Positions 28,132 to 39,623 of a stretch of 64,000 bases of DNA are shown in pieces. Source of the stretch: Alphaproteobacteria bacterium (GTDB lineage Bacteria > Pseudomonadota > Alphaproteobacteria > UBA8366). The DNA lies in assembly GCA_028281325.1 (NCBI GenBank), contig JANQKC010000035.1:1-64000 (forward strand). The letters run 5' to 3'. The number at the start of each line of letters is the position of its first letter. Position 1 is the first letter of the stretch. Position numbers and translations under genes: made by a program. The notes below the pieces were generated by a model. That model saw nothing but the letters and a program-made list of their open reading frames with translations. It searched no databases and had not been told where the DNA came from.

Positions 28132-28683
28132 ATGATCAGCAACAAGAATTTCGTGCAGAAAACAGAAGAGGCGATCGAGATTGCGGCCGCAGGCTACAAA
28201 TCCGATTTGCGCCACTATTTGCGCTCCCTTTTGGCGCTCCTTCTGCAGGCGAAAAACGAGCCGGTCACATTCCAATTGCTTCACGATCTAATCGTCGATG
28301 CGTTCAAGAGCGATCCGGTAGATTTCGATCCATCCTGGCTGGAAGTTACTAATCCAGAACACGAACTCTTTGATGACGACGACGAGTATCTAACTGACCT
28401 GAGCAAAGAAGAACAATTCGATATCGCTGTGCGAATGATTCAGTTTCTCATTGCGGACTATCATCGAATGAAGGAAGCCGGACTTTTGGATCAAAAACCA
28501 TCGATCCTTTACTTCGGCATCGATTCGCCGACCGGTTGGCGATGGTACAACTTTCACCCTCTCAACTTTGTTGAACAAGGTTTGCGTGGCCATCAATCTG
28601 AAATTTGCCCTGAGCCTGAGAGGAATTGGGCAGAATGGCGCACACTCGCGTTCATCGTAATTGACGGCAGCATCTACGAATAG
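28132..28683 (+). CDS. Low-GC orphan protein of unknown function
   Basis: This 183-residue protein is not recognised. It is helical at the N-terminus and has an acidic segment HELFDDDDEYLTDLSKEEQ (about 85-103). A C-terminal region with SPTGWRWYNFHP and NWAEWRTLAFIVIDGSIYE looks like a compact SMI1/KNR4- or immunity-like fold, though that is only an impression. ATG 28132 follows AAGGGGAG; an ATG at 28099 has no such site. Its composition is clearly poorer in GC than thiC and the following gene. It is bounded by two near-identical terminators. Confidence 0.65.
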   Translation: MISNKNFVQKTEEAIEIAAAGYKSDLRHYLRSLLALLLQAKNEPVTFQLLHDLIVDAFKSDPVDFDPSWLEVTNPEHELFDDDDEYLTDLSKEEQFDIAVRMIQFLIADYHRMKEAGLLDQKPSILYFGIDSPTGWRWYNFHPLNFVEQGLRGHQSEICPEPERNWAEWRTLAFIVIDGSIYE

Positions 28684-28721
28684 CTAGTAGCCTGCATTGC
28701 CAAAGAGTGACTCGCCGATCG

Positions 28722-28751
28722 ACGGGACGCTCCGGCGCTCCCGTTTTTGTT
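28722..28751 (+). terminator. Rho-independent terminator after the orphan gene
   Basis: The stem CGGGACGC with GCGCTCCCG (one bulged C) and loop TCCG is followed by TTTTT. The 18 bases GGCGCTCCCGTTTTTGTT are identical to those of the thiC terminator at 27980-27997. Confidence 0.8.
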
Positions 28752-28809
28752 ATGGGGCGCGGCCGCTCGGCCGCGTTATGCTGTCAGCATCGAACCTGGG
28801 TGAGCGCGC

Positions 28810-29625
28810 ATGATCCTCGGAGTCCGAATTCTAGCGATGATCCCGCTGCTTGGGGTGCTGCTGACGGCGCCCGTCGCGGCGGAAACTGCCTGCCCGCCCA
28901 ACCCCACGCGGATGATCGACCACCTCGCCTGCGCCGCCGGGGCGCAGGCCGACCCGGCGCGATGGAACGCCCTCGTCGATACGCTCAAGCGCGATGCGGT
29001 GGTGCCGACGGGGCATATCTTCGATTCGAAACGCGCGGACCGGATTCCGCCGCTGCCGTTGCCGCAAGGGGTCGCCGCAACGCCGGCCGGGCCCTGGGAC
29101 GCGCGCGACCACCTCGCCGCGCCCGGCCAGGAAATCTTCGCGGCGCGGATCGGCTGGCATGTCGACGACGCGCAAGGCGCGCTCCTGAAGGGCATCGACG
29201 CCGGCAAGCCGACCGTCATCGTGCTGGGCGGGAAGGATTGCAAGTGGTGCAAACGGCTGATCCAGGACGTGATGCCGTGCAGCGCGATCAACCGCTTCGC
29301 CGGCCGCGCGGTCTTCGCCTATAGCGATATCTCGGCCGACCCCGCGGCACGGGCGATGGCCGAGGCGCTGGGCTTCAGATACTTCCCAGCCATCGCCATG
29401 CTCGATCCCAACGCGGTGATCCTGGACGTGCCGTCGCGGCTGCGCGGCTTCTTCACCGGGCGGCGTTACTCGAAGCTGATGGAGAAATACCTGGAAAAGA
29501 CCCGGACCTGGAAGCGGTACGCCCCGACGATCTCGCAAACCGACGCGATCCTCGCGCAATACGCCCCGGCGACATCCGCGCCCCCGCCGCGCGCCTGCGA
29601 TACGATACCAGTCTGGGTGAAGTGA
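28810..29625 (+). CDS. Secreted thioredoxin-like protein with CKWCK motif
   Basis: This 271-residue protein has a signal peptide (MILGVRILAMIPLLGVLLTA, cut near PVAA). A thioredoxin-fold domain covers about 125-215 with the redox motif GGKDCKWCKRLI and the cis-Pro segment GFRYFPAIAMLD. It should work in the periplasm as a thiol-disulfide protein. Extra cysteines (C29, C40, a later PCSAIN and a C-terminal ACDT) could form structural or partner disulfides. The substrate is unknown. It is a single-gene unit between a terminator and a repeat. Confidence 0.75.
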   Translation: MILGVRILAMIPLLGVLLTAPVAAETACPPNPTRMIDHLACAAGAQADPARWNALVDTLKRDAVVPTGHIFDSKRADRIPPLPLPQGVAATPAGPWDARDHLAAPGQEIFAARIGWHVDDAQGALLKGIDAGKPTVIVLGGKDCKWCKRLIQDVMPCSAINRFAGRAVFAYSDISADPAARAMAEALGFRYFPAIAMLDPNAVILDVPSRLRGFFTGRRYSKLMEKYLEKTRTWKRYAPTISQTDAILAQYAPATSAPPPRACDTIPVWVK

Positions 29626-29662
29626 CGCAGACCGGATTATCGAAACTCACATTTTTTTCACT

Positions 29663-29727
29663 GTCATTCCCGCGAAAGCGGGAATCCATGCGCACCATTC
29701 CTGGATTCCCGCTTTCGCGGGAATGAC
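29663..29727. repeat. Paired palindromic intergenic repeat (GTCATTCC family), short form
   Basis: Two 26-bp arms, 29663-29688 and 29702-29727, are perfect inverted copies (GTCATTCCCGCGAAAGCGGG... and its complement). Each arm is itself a hairpin CCCGC-GAAA-GCGGG. Confidence 0.92.
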
Positions 29728-29876
29728 ACTTGTGGTGGACGGTATGTAGGAATCCTAATTCACGCTTGTCGGAACGCGCATCCTCGCCTATCAATACCGC
29801 ATGGGGCGAATGCGGTGGCCCCGTCAGGCGTCAGCCCAATCGCCGCTCCGACCGTTAAAGCTACCGGAGCATTCCT

Positions 29877-30695
29877 ATGGGTAAATACTTCATCACGGCA
29901 GAACAGCTTTGGGCGTCCTTCGGCGGGACCGACGCGCCGATCGTCATCGATGTACGGCGACGCGAGGCCTACGAGGCCGAGGATTACGTGATTCCCGGCG
30001 CAATCTGGTGGGATCACATAAAGACCGGCGACATCGGCGCCTTGGATACCGGCGGACGGGACATGGTGATCTACTGCGTCCACGGGCATCAGGTCTCGCA
30101 AGGCTCGGCATCGGTCCTGCGCGCCGCGGGAAAGCCCGTGCGGGTCCTGCGCGGCGGCATCGAGGCTTGGAAAAAGGCCGGACTGCCGGTGCGGCGGCGC
30201 AAGAACCTGCCGGACATTGCCGGCGGATCACCGAGCCGCTGGGTCACGCGGCGTCGGCCCAAGATCGACCGCATGGCCTGCCCTTGGTTCATCAGGCGGT
30301 TCATCGACCCAGCTGCGGAAATCCTGTATGTCGACGCTGACCAGGTGTTGAACACCGCCGAGGAGGTCGGCGCCGTCGCCTTCGACGTGGAGGGCGGCGA
30401 GATCACCCATGACGGCGACTGCTGCAGCTTCGACGTGCTGCTCGACCGCAGCGGCATCGAGGACCCGGCGCTGGCGTACCTGGCCACCATCGTCCGCGGC
30501 GCGGACACCGCCAAGCTTGACCTCGCCCCCGAAGCCGCCGGACTGCTGGCCATGTCGATCGGCATCTCGACGATGGCCGGCGAGGACGATCGACATTCGC
30601 TGTCGATGGGCATGACGTTGTACGATGCGTTATACGCGTGGCGGCGCAAGTCGCCCAAGGAAACGCACAACTGGCCGGCGGGGACATCCTCATGA
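29877..30695 (+). CDS. Rhodanese-ChrB fusion protein (chromate resistance)
   Basis: This 272-residue fusion has a rhodanese domain at about 1-105, with VIDVRRREAYEAEDYVIPGA and the active-site loop YCVHGHQVSQ containing the Cys. A ChrB C-terminal-type domain follows at about 120-265 (KIDRMACPWFIRRFIDPAAEILYVD, FDVEGGEITHDGDCCSFD). The second domain is typical of chromate-resistance proteins. The stop overlaps the chrA start as ATGA, tying it to chromate export. GGAG sits 7 bp before the ATG. Whether it senses oxyanion or handles sulfur is unknown. Confidence 0.85.
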   Translation: MGKYFITAEQLWASFGGTDAPIVIDVRRREAYEAEDYVIPGAIWWDHIKTGDIGALDTGGRDMVIYCVHGHQVSQGSASVLRAAGKPVRVLRGGIEAWKKAGLPVRRRKNLPDIAGGSPSRWVTRRRPKIDRMACPWFIRRFIDPAAEILYVDADQVLNTAEEVGAVAFDVEGGEITHDGDCCSFDVLLDRSGIEDPALAYLATIVRGADTAKLDLAPEAAGLLAMSIGISTMAGEDDRHSLSMGMTLYDALYAWRRKSPKETHNWPAGTSS

Positions 30696-32032
30696 GCGCG
30701 GAACAGGAAAACGGGGCGGCCCTGACACCGGACCGCACCCCCGGCGGCACCCGACGGGAACCGGTGAGTTTCGCCGCCGCGCTCAAGGTCTGGGCGCGCA
30801 TCGGCATCCTCTCCTTCGGCGGCCCGGCCGGCCAGATCGCGCTGATGCACCGGGAGATCGTCGAAGAGCAGAAGTGGCTGACCGAAAACGAGTTCCTCAA
30901 CGCCCTCAACTTCGCGATGCTGCTGCCGGGGCCGGAGGCGATGCAGTTGGCGACCTATTCCGGCTGGCGGCTGCACGGAATCCCCGGCGGGCTGGCCGCC
31001 GGATTGCTGTTCGTCATACCCGGCGCGCTGATCGTGCTAGCCCTGTCCATCGTCTATGCGGTGTTCGGCCAGGTGCCGCTGGTCGAGGCGGGCTTCATCG
31101 GCATCAAGGCGGCGGTCCTGGTGATCGTTATCGAGGCGCTGCTGAAGATTTCCAAGCGCGCGCTGCACAAACCCGCGCATTGGATCATCGCCGCCGCCGC
31201 CTTCGTCGCCATCTTCTTCTTCGACGTGCCCTTCCCGATCATCGTGCTGGGCGCGGGGATCATCGGGTTCCTGCTGCCGAGCCAGGGAAGCGTGTCGGCG
31301 GACGACGGATCGCCCGGAGTGTCGGTCGGCGGCACGGTGAAGACGATCCTCACCTGGTTGTCGATCTGGGTCTTGCCGTTGCTGGCGATCGCCCTGCTGC
31401 TGGGGCCGGATCACGTGTTGGCGCAGATCGGCCTGTTCTTCTCCAAGCTGGCGGTCGTCACCTTCGGCGGCGCTTACGCGGTGCTGGCCTATATGGGGCA
31501 AGCGGCGGTCGAGACGCATGGCTGGCTCAACCCCGGCGAAATGCTCGACGGGCTGGGCCTCGCCGAGACCACGCCCGGGCCGCTGATCCTGGTGACCGAG
31601 TTCGTCGGCTACCTCGCCGCCGCCCGGTCGACCGGCGAGCATAACCTGCTGATGGGGCTCGCCGGGGCCGCGGTCACGCTGTGGGCCACCTTCGCGCCCT
31701 GTTTCCTGTGGATCTTCGCCGGCGCGCCCTATGTCGAACGGATCGGCCAATCGGCCAAGCTGAAAGCCGCCTTGCAGGGCATCACCGCCGCCGTGGTCGG
31801 AGTCATCCTGAATCTGTCGCTCTGGTTCTCCCTGCATGTGCTGATGCCGGGGATCGAGCAGCGCTGGATCGGCGTCTTCCGCTATTGGGCGCCGCCGGAG
31901 AGCGGCGCGGACCTTGTCGCCGTGGTGCTGGCGGTCGTGGCGGTGGTCACGCTCTTGCTTTTGAAACAAGGCGTTATCCGCACGCTCGCGCTCTGCGCCG
32001 GCCTCGCCGTGCTCTGGCACTTCGTCGGGTAA
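30692..32032 (+). CDS. chrA: Chromate efflux transporter ChrA
   Basis: This 446-residue inner-membrane protein of the CHR family exports chromate, probably by proton antiport. The two homologous halves are visible, each opening with the family motif: FGGPAGQIALMH (about residues 40-52) and FGGAYAVLAYMGQ (about 255-267), with LPGPEAMQLATYSGW and TTPGPLILVTEFVGY matching. The ATG at 30692 gives a 4-bp overlap with the rhodanese-ChrB gene; an upstream in-frame ATG would overlap more and has no site. Confidence 0.93.
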   Translation: MSAEQENGAALTPDRTPGGTRREPVSFAAALKVWARIGILSFGGPAGQIALMHREIVEEQKWLTENEFLNALNFAMLLPGPEAMQLATYSGWRLHGIPGGLAAGLLFVIPGALIVLALSIVYAVFGQVPLVEAGFIGIKAAVLVIVIEALLKISKRALHKPAHWIIAAAAFVAIFFFDVPFPIIVLGAGIIGFLLPSQGSVSADDGSPGVSVGGTVKTILTWLSIWVLPLLAIALLLGPDHVLAQIGLFFSKLAVVTFGGAYAVLAYMGQAAVETHGWLNPGEMLDGLGLAETTPGPLILVTEFVGYLAAARSTGEHNLLMGLAGAAVTLWATFAPCFLWIFAGAPYVERIGQSAKLKAALQGITAAVVGVILNLSLWFSLHVLMPGIEQRWIGVFRYWAPPESGADLVAVVLAVVAVVTLLLLKQGVIRTLALCAGLAVLWHFVG

Positions 32033-32077
32033 CCCAGCGAGTCCAACACCCTCGTCCGGTTCGCGGCGGTACCGCGT

Positions 32078-32719
32078 TCAAGCCGAGCCGCTGCGTTTCA
32101 GCCTGATCGCATCCGACACCAACCGCTGTACCGACCGCGCCGCCATCGCCATATGGAACAGGGTCGGCAGCAAGGCCGACGCTCCCATGATCATCCCGAA
32201 ATACATGTTGCGAAGACTCTCCCGGCTGAACGGATTTTCCAAAACGTGCTCAAGACGCGACTGATACAAGCCGGTCCGTTCGGACATGGTCTCCGGATTT
32301 TCCAGAACGAGACTGACGATCCAGCCCGACACTAGGAAAGCGAACAGCACCCAGAAGGTGGCTAAAACCGCGATGAACAGGTCGACGCTGAGATAGCCGA
32401 CATAACTGACATTGTTTTTCGCCGACAACGCCCGGTCGATCAGGAGGAGCGTGACGAACAGGGAAAGGCTGTCGAACAAAGCGCCCAGAACCGCCACGGG
32501 AAAGCCTGTCAGGATGTATTCCACGGTCTTTTGGCTGAACAGCAGCCCCGGATACGCCGTCAGCAAGGCCCACCAGAAACACAGCAGATTGATCCCCACA
32601 AAGGCGAGGAAGACCTTCGGCAGGAAAAACCGAGTGTCGGCGCGAAGGCGCTCGAACCATTCCTTGAAGTAAAGAAGCGAGGCGCGCCAATGGGCAAAGG
32701 CCGCCGACAGCTTGGTCAT
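32078..32719 (-). CDS. Membrane protein of unknown function
   Basis: This 213-residue protein has about four hydrophobic helices (about residues 35-60, 68-95, 110-135, 170-190). An amphipathic loop, ENPETMSERTGLYQSRLEHVLENPF, precedes the last. The start at 32719 is preferred because the 16 residues upstream overlap the likely acn promoter region and look non-coding. It converges on chrA and is divergent from the aconitase gene. No family is recognised. Confidence 0.65.
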   Translation of the reverse strand: MTKLSAAFAHWRASLLYFKEWFERLRADTRFFLPKVFLAFVGINLLCFWWALLTAYPGLLFSQKTVEYILTGFPVAVLGALFDSLSLFVTLLLIDRALSAKNNVSYVGYLSVDLFIAVLATFWVLFAFLVSGWIVSLVLENPETMSERTGLYQSRLEHVLENPFSRESLRNMYFGMIMGASALLPTLFHMAMAARSVQRLVSDAIRLKRSGSA

Positions 32720-32822
32720 CTTGCTGTTTTTCCTTATTCGCCGGGGATCGCCGGCCTCCTCCGGCATAACACCAGATGGGGCCCATGCGACAGTATCCTT
32801 AAGGGGTGATTCTCGCGTTGTT

Positions 32823-32851
32823 TTGATGCGGCGGCACCGGTTTGATATCTA
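32823..32851 (+). promoter_or_regulatory. Candidate promoter of the aconitase-family gene
   Basis: TTGATG (32823-32828), a 17-bp spacer and TATCTA (32846-32851). The expected transcript would begin near 32858. That excludes the ATG at 32826 as a start and supports the TTG at 32877. Confidence 0.45.
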
Positions 32852-32876
32852 CGATGTATCCAAAGGGAGAGCCGTC

Positions 32877-35533
<2,657 letters not shown>

Positions 35534-35537
<4 letters not shown>

Positions 35538-35692
35538 CAGGCTATTAAAAAGTCATTTGGATCCTTCGAGACGGGCCTATTGGCCCTCCTCAGGACGAGG
35601 AAACCAAGCAAAAACCTCATGGTGAGGAGGCGCGATAGCGCCGTCTCGAACCATGGAGACCGAACACCATGACTTTTTCAGCAGCCTGCTAG
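35534..35692. repeat. MITE-like inverted-repeat element between convergent genes
   Basis: The terminal inverted repeats are 35534-35556 (CTAGCAGGCTATTAAAAAGT...) and 35669-35692 (...ACTTTTTCAGCAGCCTGCTAG). An inner inverted pair carries TTCGAGACGG and CCTCCTCA...TGAGGAGG. The TAG stop codons of both flanking convergent genes fall in the outermost bases. It may also serve as a two-way terminator. Confidence 0.8.
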
Positions 35693-36618
35693 TCGTTGGC
35701 GTAGCGGAGATACTGTCCGACCCAGTCGCAGCCGACCAGGTCCACATAGGCCTTCATCAGCCGGTCGGTCACGGGACCCGGAATTTGACCATCGCCCACT
35801 TGTCGCCGGTTGAAGGTCGAGGCCGGGCAGATGCACCAACTCGACGATGTGATGAAGGCCTCGTCGGCGGTCAGCGCGTCGTACAAGTCCAGGTCCTTCT
35901 CCTCGACCGGAATACCGACCTTCTGCGCCAATTCGATCGTCGTCTGGCGGCTCACGCCGGGCAGAACGAACTGTTCGCGCGGCGTCAGCAACACCCCATC
36001 GCGGACGATGAACAGGTTGCTGCCCCGGCCTTCCGCCAGATTGCCGTTGGTATCCAGCATGACCGCCTGGGCGTCCGGGTTGGCGGCTTTCACCTCGAGG
36101 TCGGCGAGCACCAGATTGATGTAGTTTTGCATCTTGGCGCGCGGGCTGAGCGTGTCCGGCGACGGCCGGCGCACGGACGACATGACGAGGTCGAGGCCGT
36201 TGCGGAAGAACTTCGCCCGGGACCGGAAGGGCAACGGGCGGCACTCGACGATCACCGTGCGGTCGGGATAGTCGGGCCAGGCGTCCCGCTCCGACGGCTC
36301 GACCCCGCGGCTGACCCGCTGCGTTACCCAGATGTCGTCCTCCGACGGCGTGTGACGCAGGTTCAACGCCGCCACTTCCTCGGTGATGCTGCAGAACTGC
36401 GCCGGCGTCAGGCCCGGATCGATGTCGAGATAGGCCAGCGACTTGAACAGCCGGTCGATGTGGTCCTCGGTCCGGAAGACCTTATGCGCAAAGGTCCTAG
36501 TCGTGTCGAAGACCGCGTCGCCGTATTTGAAACCCCGGTCGCGGAACGGCACCCGCGCTTCCCTTTCAGGCACGATCTCGCCGTTGAACCAGACGACCCA
36601 GTCTTCCGCCTCTGACAT
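35689..36618 (-). CDS. Class IV aminotransferase (branched-chain/D-amino-acid type)
   Basis: This 309-residue fold-type IV PLP enzyme opens VVWFNGEIVPEREARVPFRDRGFKYGDAVFDTTRTF. The PLP lysine should be in SPRAKMQNYINL and the phosphate-binding loop in EGRGSNLFIV, with PGVSRQTTIELA near residue 225. The family holds branched-chain aminotransferase, D-alanine aminotransferase and aminodeoxychorismate lyase; the exact activity is open. The ATG at 36618 follows AAAGGGG by 7 bp and is preferred to 36636. It probably forms a unit with the upstream hydrolase gene (21-bp gap). Confidence 0.87.
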   Translation of the reverse strand: MSEAEDWVVWFNGEIVPEREARVPFRDRGFKYGDAVFDTTRTFAHKVFRTEDHIDRLFKSLAYLDIDPGLTPAQFCSITEEVAALNLRHTPSEDDIWVTQRVSRGVEPSERDAWPDYPDRTVIVECRPLPFRSRAKFFRNGLDLVMSSVRRPSPDTLSPRAKMQNYINLVLADLEVKAANPDAQAVMLDTNGNLAEGRGSNLFIVRDGVLLTPREQFVLPGVSRQTTIELAQKVGIPVEEKDLDLYDALTADEAFITSSSWCICPASTFNRRQVGDGQIPGPVTDRLMKAYVDLVGCDWVGQYLRYAND

Positions 36619-36639
36619 CGCGTTACCCCTTTCCATCGG

Positions 36640-37752
36640 CTAGCGGCAATTCTCCGCCAACCAGCCGATCATCATGTCGGCGACTTCGTGGTTGTTCTTC
36701 TCCAGCATGACCATATGGCCGTTGCCCTTGAAACCCTTGTCGGCCAGATAAGCCAATTCATGGTCGACGCCCGCCTGCTTCAGGAAGGCGCTGGTGATGT
36801 GGTCATAGGTGGCGTGATAGGACGCTTCGCCGATCATGATGATGATCGGGATGCCTTGGAGGTTCGGCAACTGCCGCGCCGGTTCGGCCTGCAGGTATCC
36901 GGTGACAAGCTCCGGATTGTCGGACGGCGCCTGCAGTTCCGCCAACAGTGTCTCCCCGTCCTTGAGCGGCGGGTCGAAGGTCAACGGCACCCGGGTCGGG
37001 CCGCTGGGCCGGTCGACCGCATCCTCGTAGACATACCAGTCGTCGCCGCCGCGCATTTCGATCTCGCGGAACGGCGGACCGTTCGGCTCCAACGCCAGGA
37101 TCGCCTTGACCAGGTCCGGCCGCGCGTCGGCGATCAACCAGCCGAAGGGGCCGGACTGCGAATGTGTCACCAAAATCGACGGGCCGATCGTGTCGAGCAG
37201 CGCGGCCCCCGCGTCCTGGTTCAGCCGCTCGATCTCGGTCCGGTCCTTGATCGCCTCGACCTGCGATGCATAGAACACATCGAAAACCGGGTCGCCTTTC
37301 TCACCGCTGCCGGGCCATTGGGTATGGTGGCGCGATTGCGGCCACAACTTGTGCTTGGCCGGGGCGGTGAAGCGCTGTTCGGTCCGCAAGGTGTCATAGA
37401 GGATCAACGACCCTTCTTCTTCGAACACCTTCGCCGTATGGCCGGACCGTCCGCGTTCCGGCTGATCGATCACGTAAACCGCATAGCCCGCGCGCAGGAA
37501 ATCATGCGCCCAGCCGCGCCGGCCATCCGGCGTGCCGGTGAAGTTCGTCCCGGTCTGACCGCCGCCGTGGAACATCACCACGGGATAGGGCTGGCTTTGG
37601 TCGACCGGGATGAATTTCTCGACATACATGGCGTCGGTCATGACGCTGCCATCACCGCGGGCGGTGTATTTTCCGCCGACGAAGAAATAGCCATGATCGG
37701 CAAGCGTGATGGGCTCCCGGTCGGTCGGGTGCAGTTTAGAATCCTGGGTCAT
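36640..37752 (-). CDS. Alpha/beta hydrolase
   Basis: A 370-residue hydrolase without signal peptide. The oxyanion region is VVMFHGGGQTGTNF (about 58-71), the nucleophile elbow is VTHSQSGPFGW (Ser near 196) and the catalytic His is in KGNGHMVMLEKNNHEVAD. The long insert after the first strands may form a lid. The substrate is unknown. It lies in a leftward run of catabolic-looking genes with a dioxygenase upstream and an aminotransferase downstream. Confidence 0.83.
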   Translation of the reverse strand: MTQDSKLHPTDREPITLADHGYFFVGGKYTARGDGSVMTDAMYVEKFIPVDQSQPYPVVMFHGGGQTGTNFTGTPDGRRGWAHDFLRAGYAVYVIDQPERGRSGHTAKVFEEEGSLILYDTLRTEQRFTAPAKHKLWPQSRHHTQWPGSGEKGDPVFDVFYASQVEAIKDRTEIERLNQDAGAALLDTIGPSILVTHSQSGPFGWLIADARPDLVKAILALEPNGPPFREIEMRGGDDWYVYEDAVDRPSGPTRVPLTFDPPLKDGETLLAELQAPSDNPELVTGYLQAEPARQLPNLQGIPIIIMIGEASYHATYDHITSAFLKQAGVDHELAYLADKGFKGNGHMVMLEKNNHEVADMMIGWLAENCR

Positions 37753-37794
37753 GGCGGGTTCGTCGTCTCCCTATTTCAGTTTATCGGACGCGCG

Positions 37795-38640
37795 CTAAAC
37801 GGGCCGTTCGCCTTCCAACATGATACGCATCAGGCGCCGCTTGTGTCGGCGCCAATCGTAATCGTCGTTCGCCTGATGCAGCACCGACCGGTTGTCCCAC
37901 ATCACGACATCGCCGACGCGCCATTTATGCCGGTACTGGAACGTCGGGTTCAAGCAATGCGCCGTCAGATCGTCGAGCAGCGCATCGCTTTCCGCGCGCC
38001 CGTACCCATCGATGCATTCCACGCGGATGGGATTCAAGTAAATCGCCCGCCGGTCGGTATCCGGGTTGCGGCGCGCCACCGGATGCAGGATGCCCTCGGG
38101 AAAACGGTCGACCTGGTCGGCCGACCGCTTGATCAGCTTCCGCGGCGACCGCGAGCTTTGATAGTTATGCACCGCCTTCAGCGGATCGATCCGCTGTTTG
38201 GTTTCTTCCGGCAACGCGTCATACGCGGCCGCGGTGGACAGGAATTGCGTGTCGCCGCCGTCCGGCGGCACGATCAAGGCGTGCAGGATCGTCGCCTTCG
38301 GCGGCTGCTCGAAGTAGGACGCGTCGGTATGCCAGGACGTGCCGCGAATCTTGCGTTCGCCGGTACCCGCGCTGTCGGTATCTTCGCTGGTCAACAGACC
38401 GATCTCGGGATGGTCCGGCATGTTGAACTGGCCGTAGATCTGCACGATCGGCTCGCCAAAGAACCGCGCCGCCGCCAGGAATTCATCCAGGTCCAGCGAC
38501 TGGTCGCGGATGCACAGGACGCCGTTCTCAACGAAATGACGGTGCAACGCCGCCCCGGTTTCGGCATCGGCCTCGCGCAGGTCGATACCGGTGATCTCGA
38601 CACCGACCGCGTCGGAAAGTTTTTGCGCCTGATACGCCAC
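37795..38640 (-). CDS. TauD/TfdA-family Fe(II)/2-oxoglutarate dioxygenase
   Basis: This 281-residue enzyme has the iron triad His105/Asp107 in SWHTDASY and His256 in VLHQAND (numbered from the upstream GTG). The 2-oxoglutarate Arg follows in RRHKRRLMRIML. The family hydroxylates sulfonates, phenoxyacetates and similar acids; the substrate is not readable. Two adjacent GTG codons (38643 and 38640) could start it. AGGAGG lies 2 and 5 bp before them, so I take the second. The LLM gene ends 10 bp upstream. Confidence 0.87.
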   Translation of the reverse strand: MAYQAQKLSDAVGVEITGIDLREADAETGAALHRHFVENGVLCIRDQSLDLDEFLAAARFFGEPIVQIYGQFNMPDHPEIGLLTSEDTDSAGTGERKIRGTSWHTDASYFEQPPKATILHALIVPPDGGDTQFLSTAAAYDALPEETKQRIDPLKAVHNYQSSRSPRKLIKRSADQVDRFPEGILHPVARRNPDTDRRAIYLNPIRVECIDGYGRAESDALLDDLTAHCLNPTFQYRHKWRVGDVVMWDNRSVLHQANDDYDWRRHKRRLMRIMLEGERPV

Positions 38641-38652
38641 CACGTCCTCCTG

Positions 38653-39597
38653 TTACCCCGCCGCCAGCGGCATGATCTCGCGGGAGAATTGATCCATCCG
38701 CTCGACGCTCTCGTCGATGGTCGTCATGCGGAAATCGAAGATCAGTTCGGAGATGCCGAGACCGGCATAGGTGCCGATATCCTCGACCACCTGGGCCGGC
38801 GGACCCGAAAACGGCAGCCGCTTGCCGTCCACATCCTTGATCTCGGTGTCGTAGAGCGGCGCCTTGAAGGTGATCGTCAAGGCATCGAAGTCCCGTCCTT
38901 CCGCCTCGGTTAGGCGCTTGAGGTCGTCCAGCTTGGCCCGCATTTCGTCCGGCGGGATCGGCGACGCCGCCACCGCGCCGACCGGATGCCAGCCGTCGCC
39001 GTATTTCGCGACCCGCCGCAACGCCGGCTTGCTGTGCCCGCCGATCCAGATCGGCGGATGCGGCTTCTGCACTGGCAGCGGTTCGCATCGCAGTTTCTGG
39101 AATTGATAGAATTCCCCGTTATGCGTTGCGGGGCTTTGCGTCCACAGCGTCTTGAAGATTTGCAGATACTCGTTGCTGACCGCGCCGCGCCGGTCGAAGT
39201 CCGGCGCGTTCAAGGCCTCGAACTCCTCGCGCAACCACCCGACGCCGACACCGAGGGTGACGCGTCCGTCGGACAACACGTCGATGGTCGCCAGGGTCTT
39301 CGCCGTCGCCACCGGGTTGCGGTGCGGCAGGATCATCACGCTGGTGACCAGCCGCAGCGTCTCCGTCACCCCCGCGATGAAGGCCATGGTGGAGAGCTGT
39401 TCCAACGCATCGCCCTGACCCGGAAAGGAGCCGTCCACGGTGTAGGGATATTTCGAGGCGATCTCGGTCGGGAAGGCGATGTGATCGGCGATCATGACGG
39501 AGGCGAAGCCCGCCGCCTCCCCCGCCCGGACGAAGCGGGCGAGATCGGCGCGGTTGGCCAACGGTCCCCGCGTCGGCAGATAGAATCCAAAACGCAT
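38653..39597 (-). CDS. LLM-class flavin/F420-dependent oxidoreductase
   Basis: This 314-residue luciferase-like TIM barrel protein begins MRFGFYLPTRGPLANRADLARFVRAGEAAGF, with DHIAFP, VTSVMILPHRNPVATAKTLATID and LGVGVGWLREEFEA. HPPIWIGGHSKPALRRVAKYGDGWHP follows; all are signature blocks of the family. It uses FMNH2 or F420; which one is not clear. ATG 39597 has GGGAG 8 bp upstream; the open frame continues to 40083 but overlaps the NIPSNAP gene. It sits between the NIPSNAP and TauD genes, a likely shared oxidative pathway. Confidence 0.88.
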   Translation of the reverse strand: MRFGFYLPTRGPLANRADLARFVRAGEAAGFASVMIADHIAFPTEIASKYPYTVDGSFPGQGDALEQLSTMAFIAGVTETLRLVTSVMILPHRNPVATAKTLATIDVLSDGRVTLGVGVGWLREEFEALNAPDFDRRGAVSNEYLQIFKTLWTQSPATHNGEFYQFQKLRCEPLPVQKPHPPIWIGGHSKPALRRVAKYGDGWHPVGAVAASPIPPDEMRAKLDDLKRLTEAEGRDFDALTITFKAPLYDTEIKDVDGKRLPFSGPPAQVVEDIGTYAGLGISELIFDFRMTTIDESVERMDQFSREIMPLAAG

Positions 39598-39623
39598 GCG
39601 CGGCGCTCCCTTGATCCGCTTGT

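Noticed and set aside
36688..38913. A 741-codon plus-strand frame opposite the hydrolase, TauD and LLM genes.
   Set aside because: It is complementary to three well-supported genes and its composition is that of an antisense reading.
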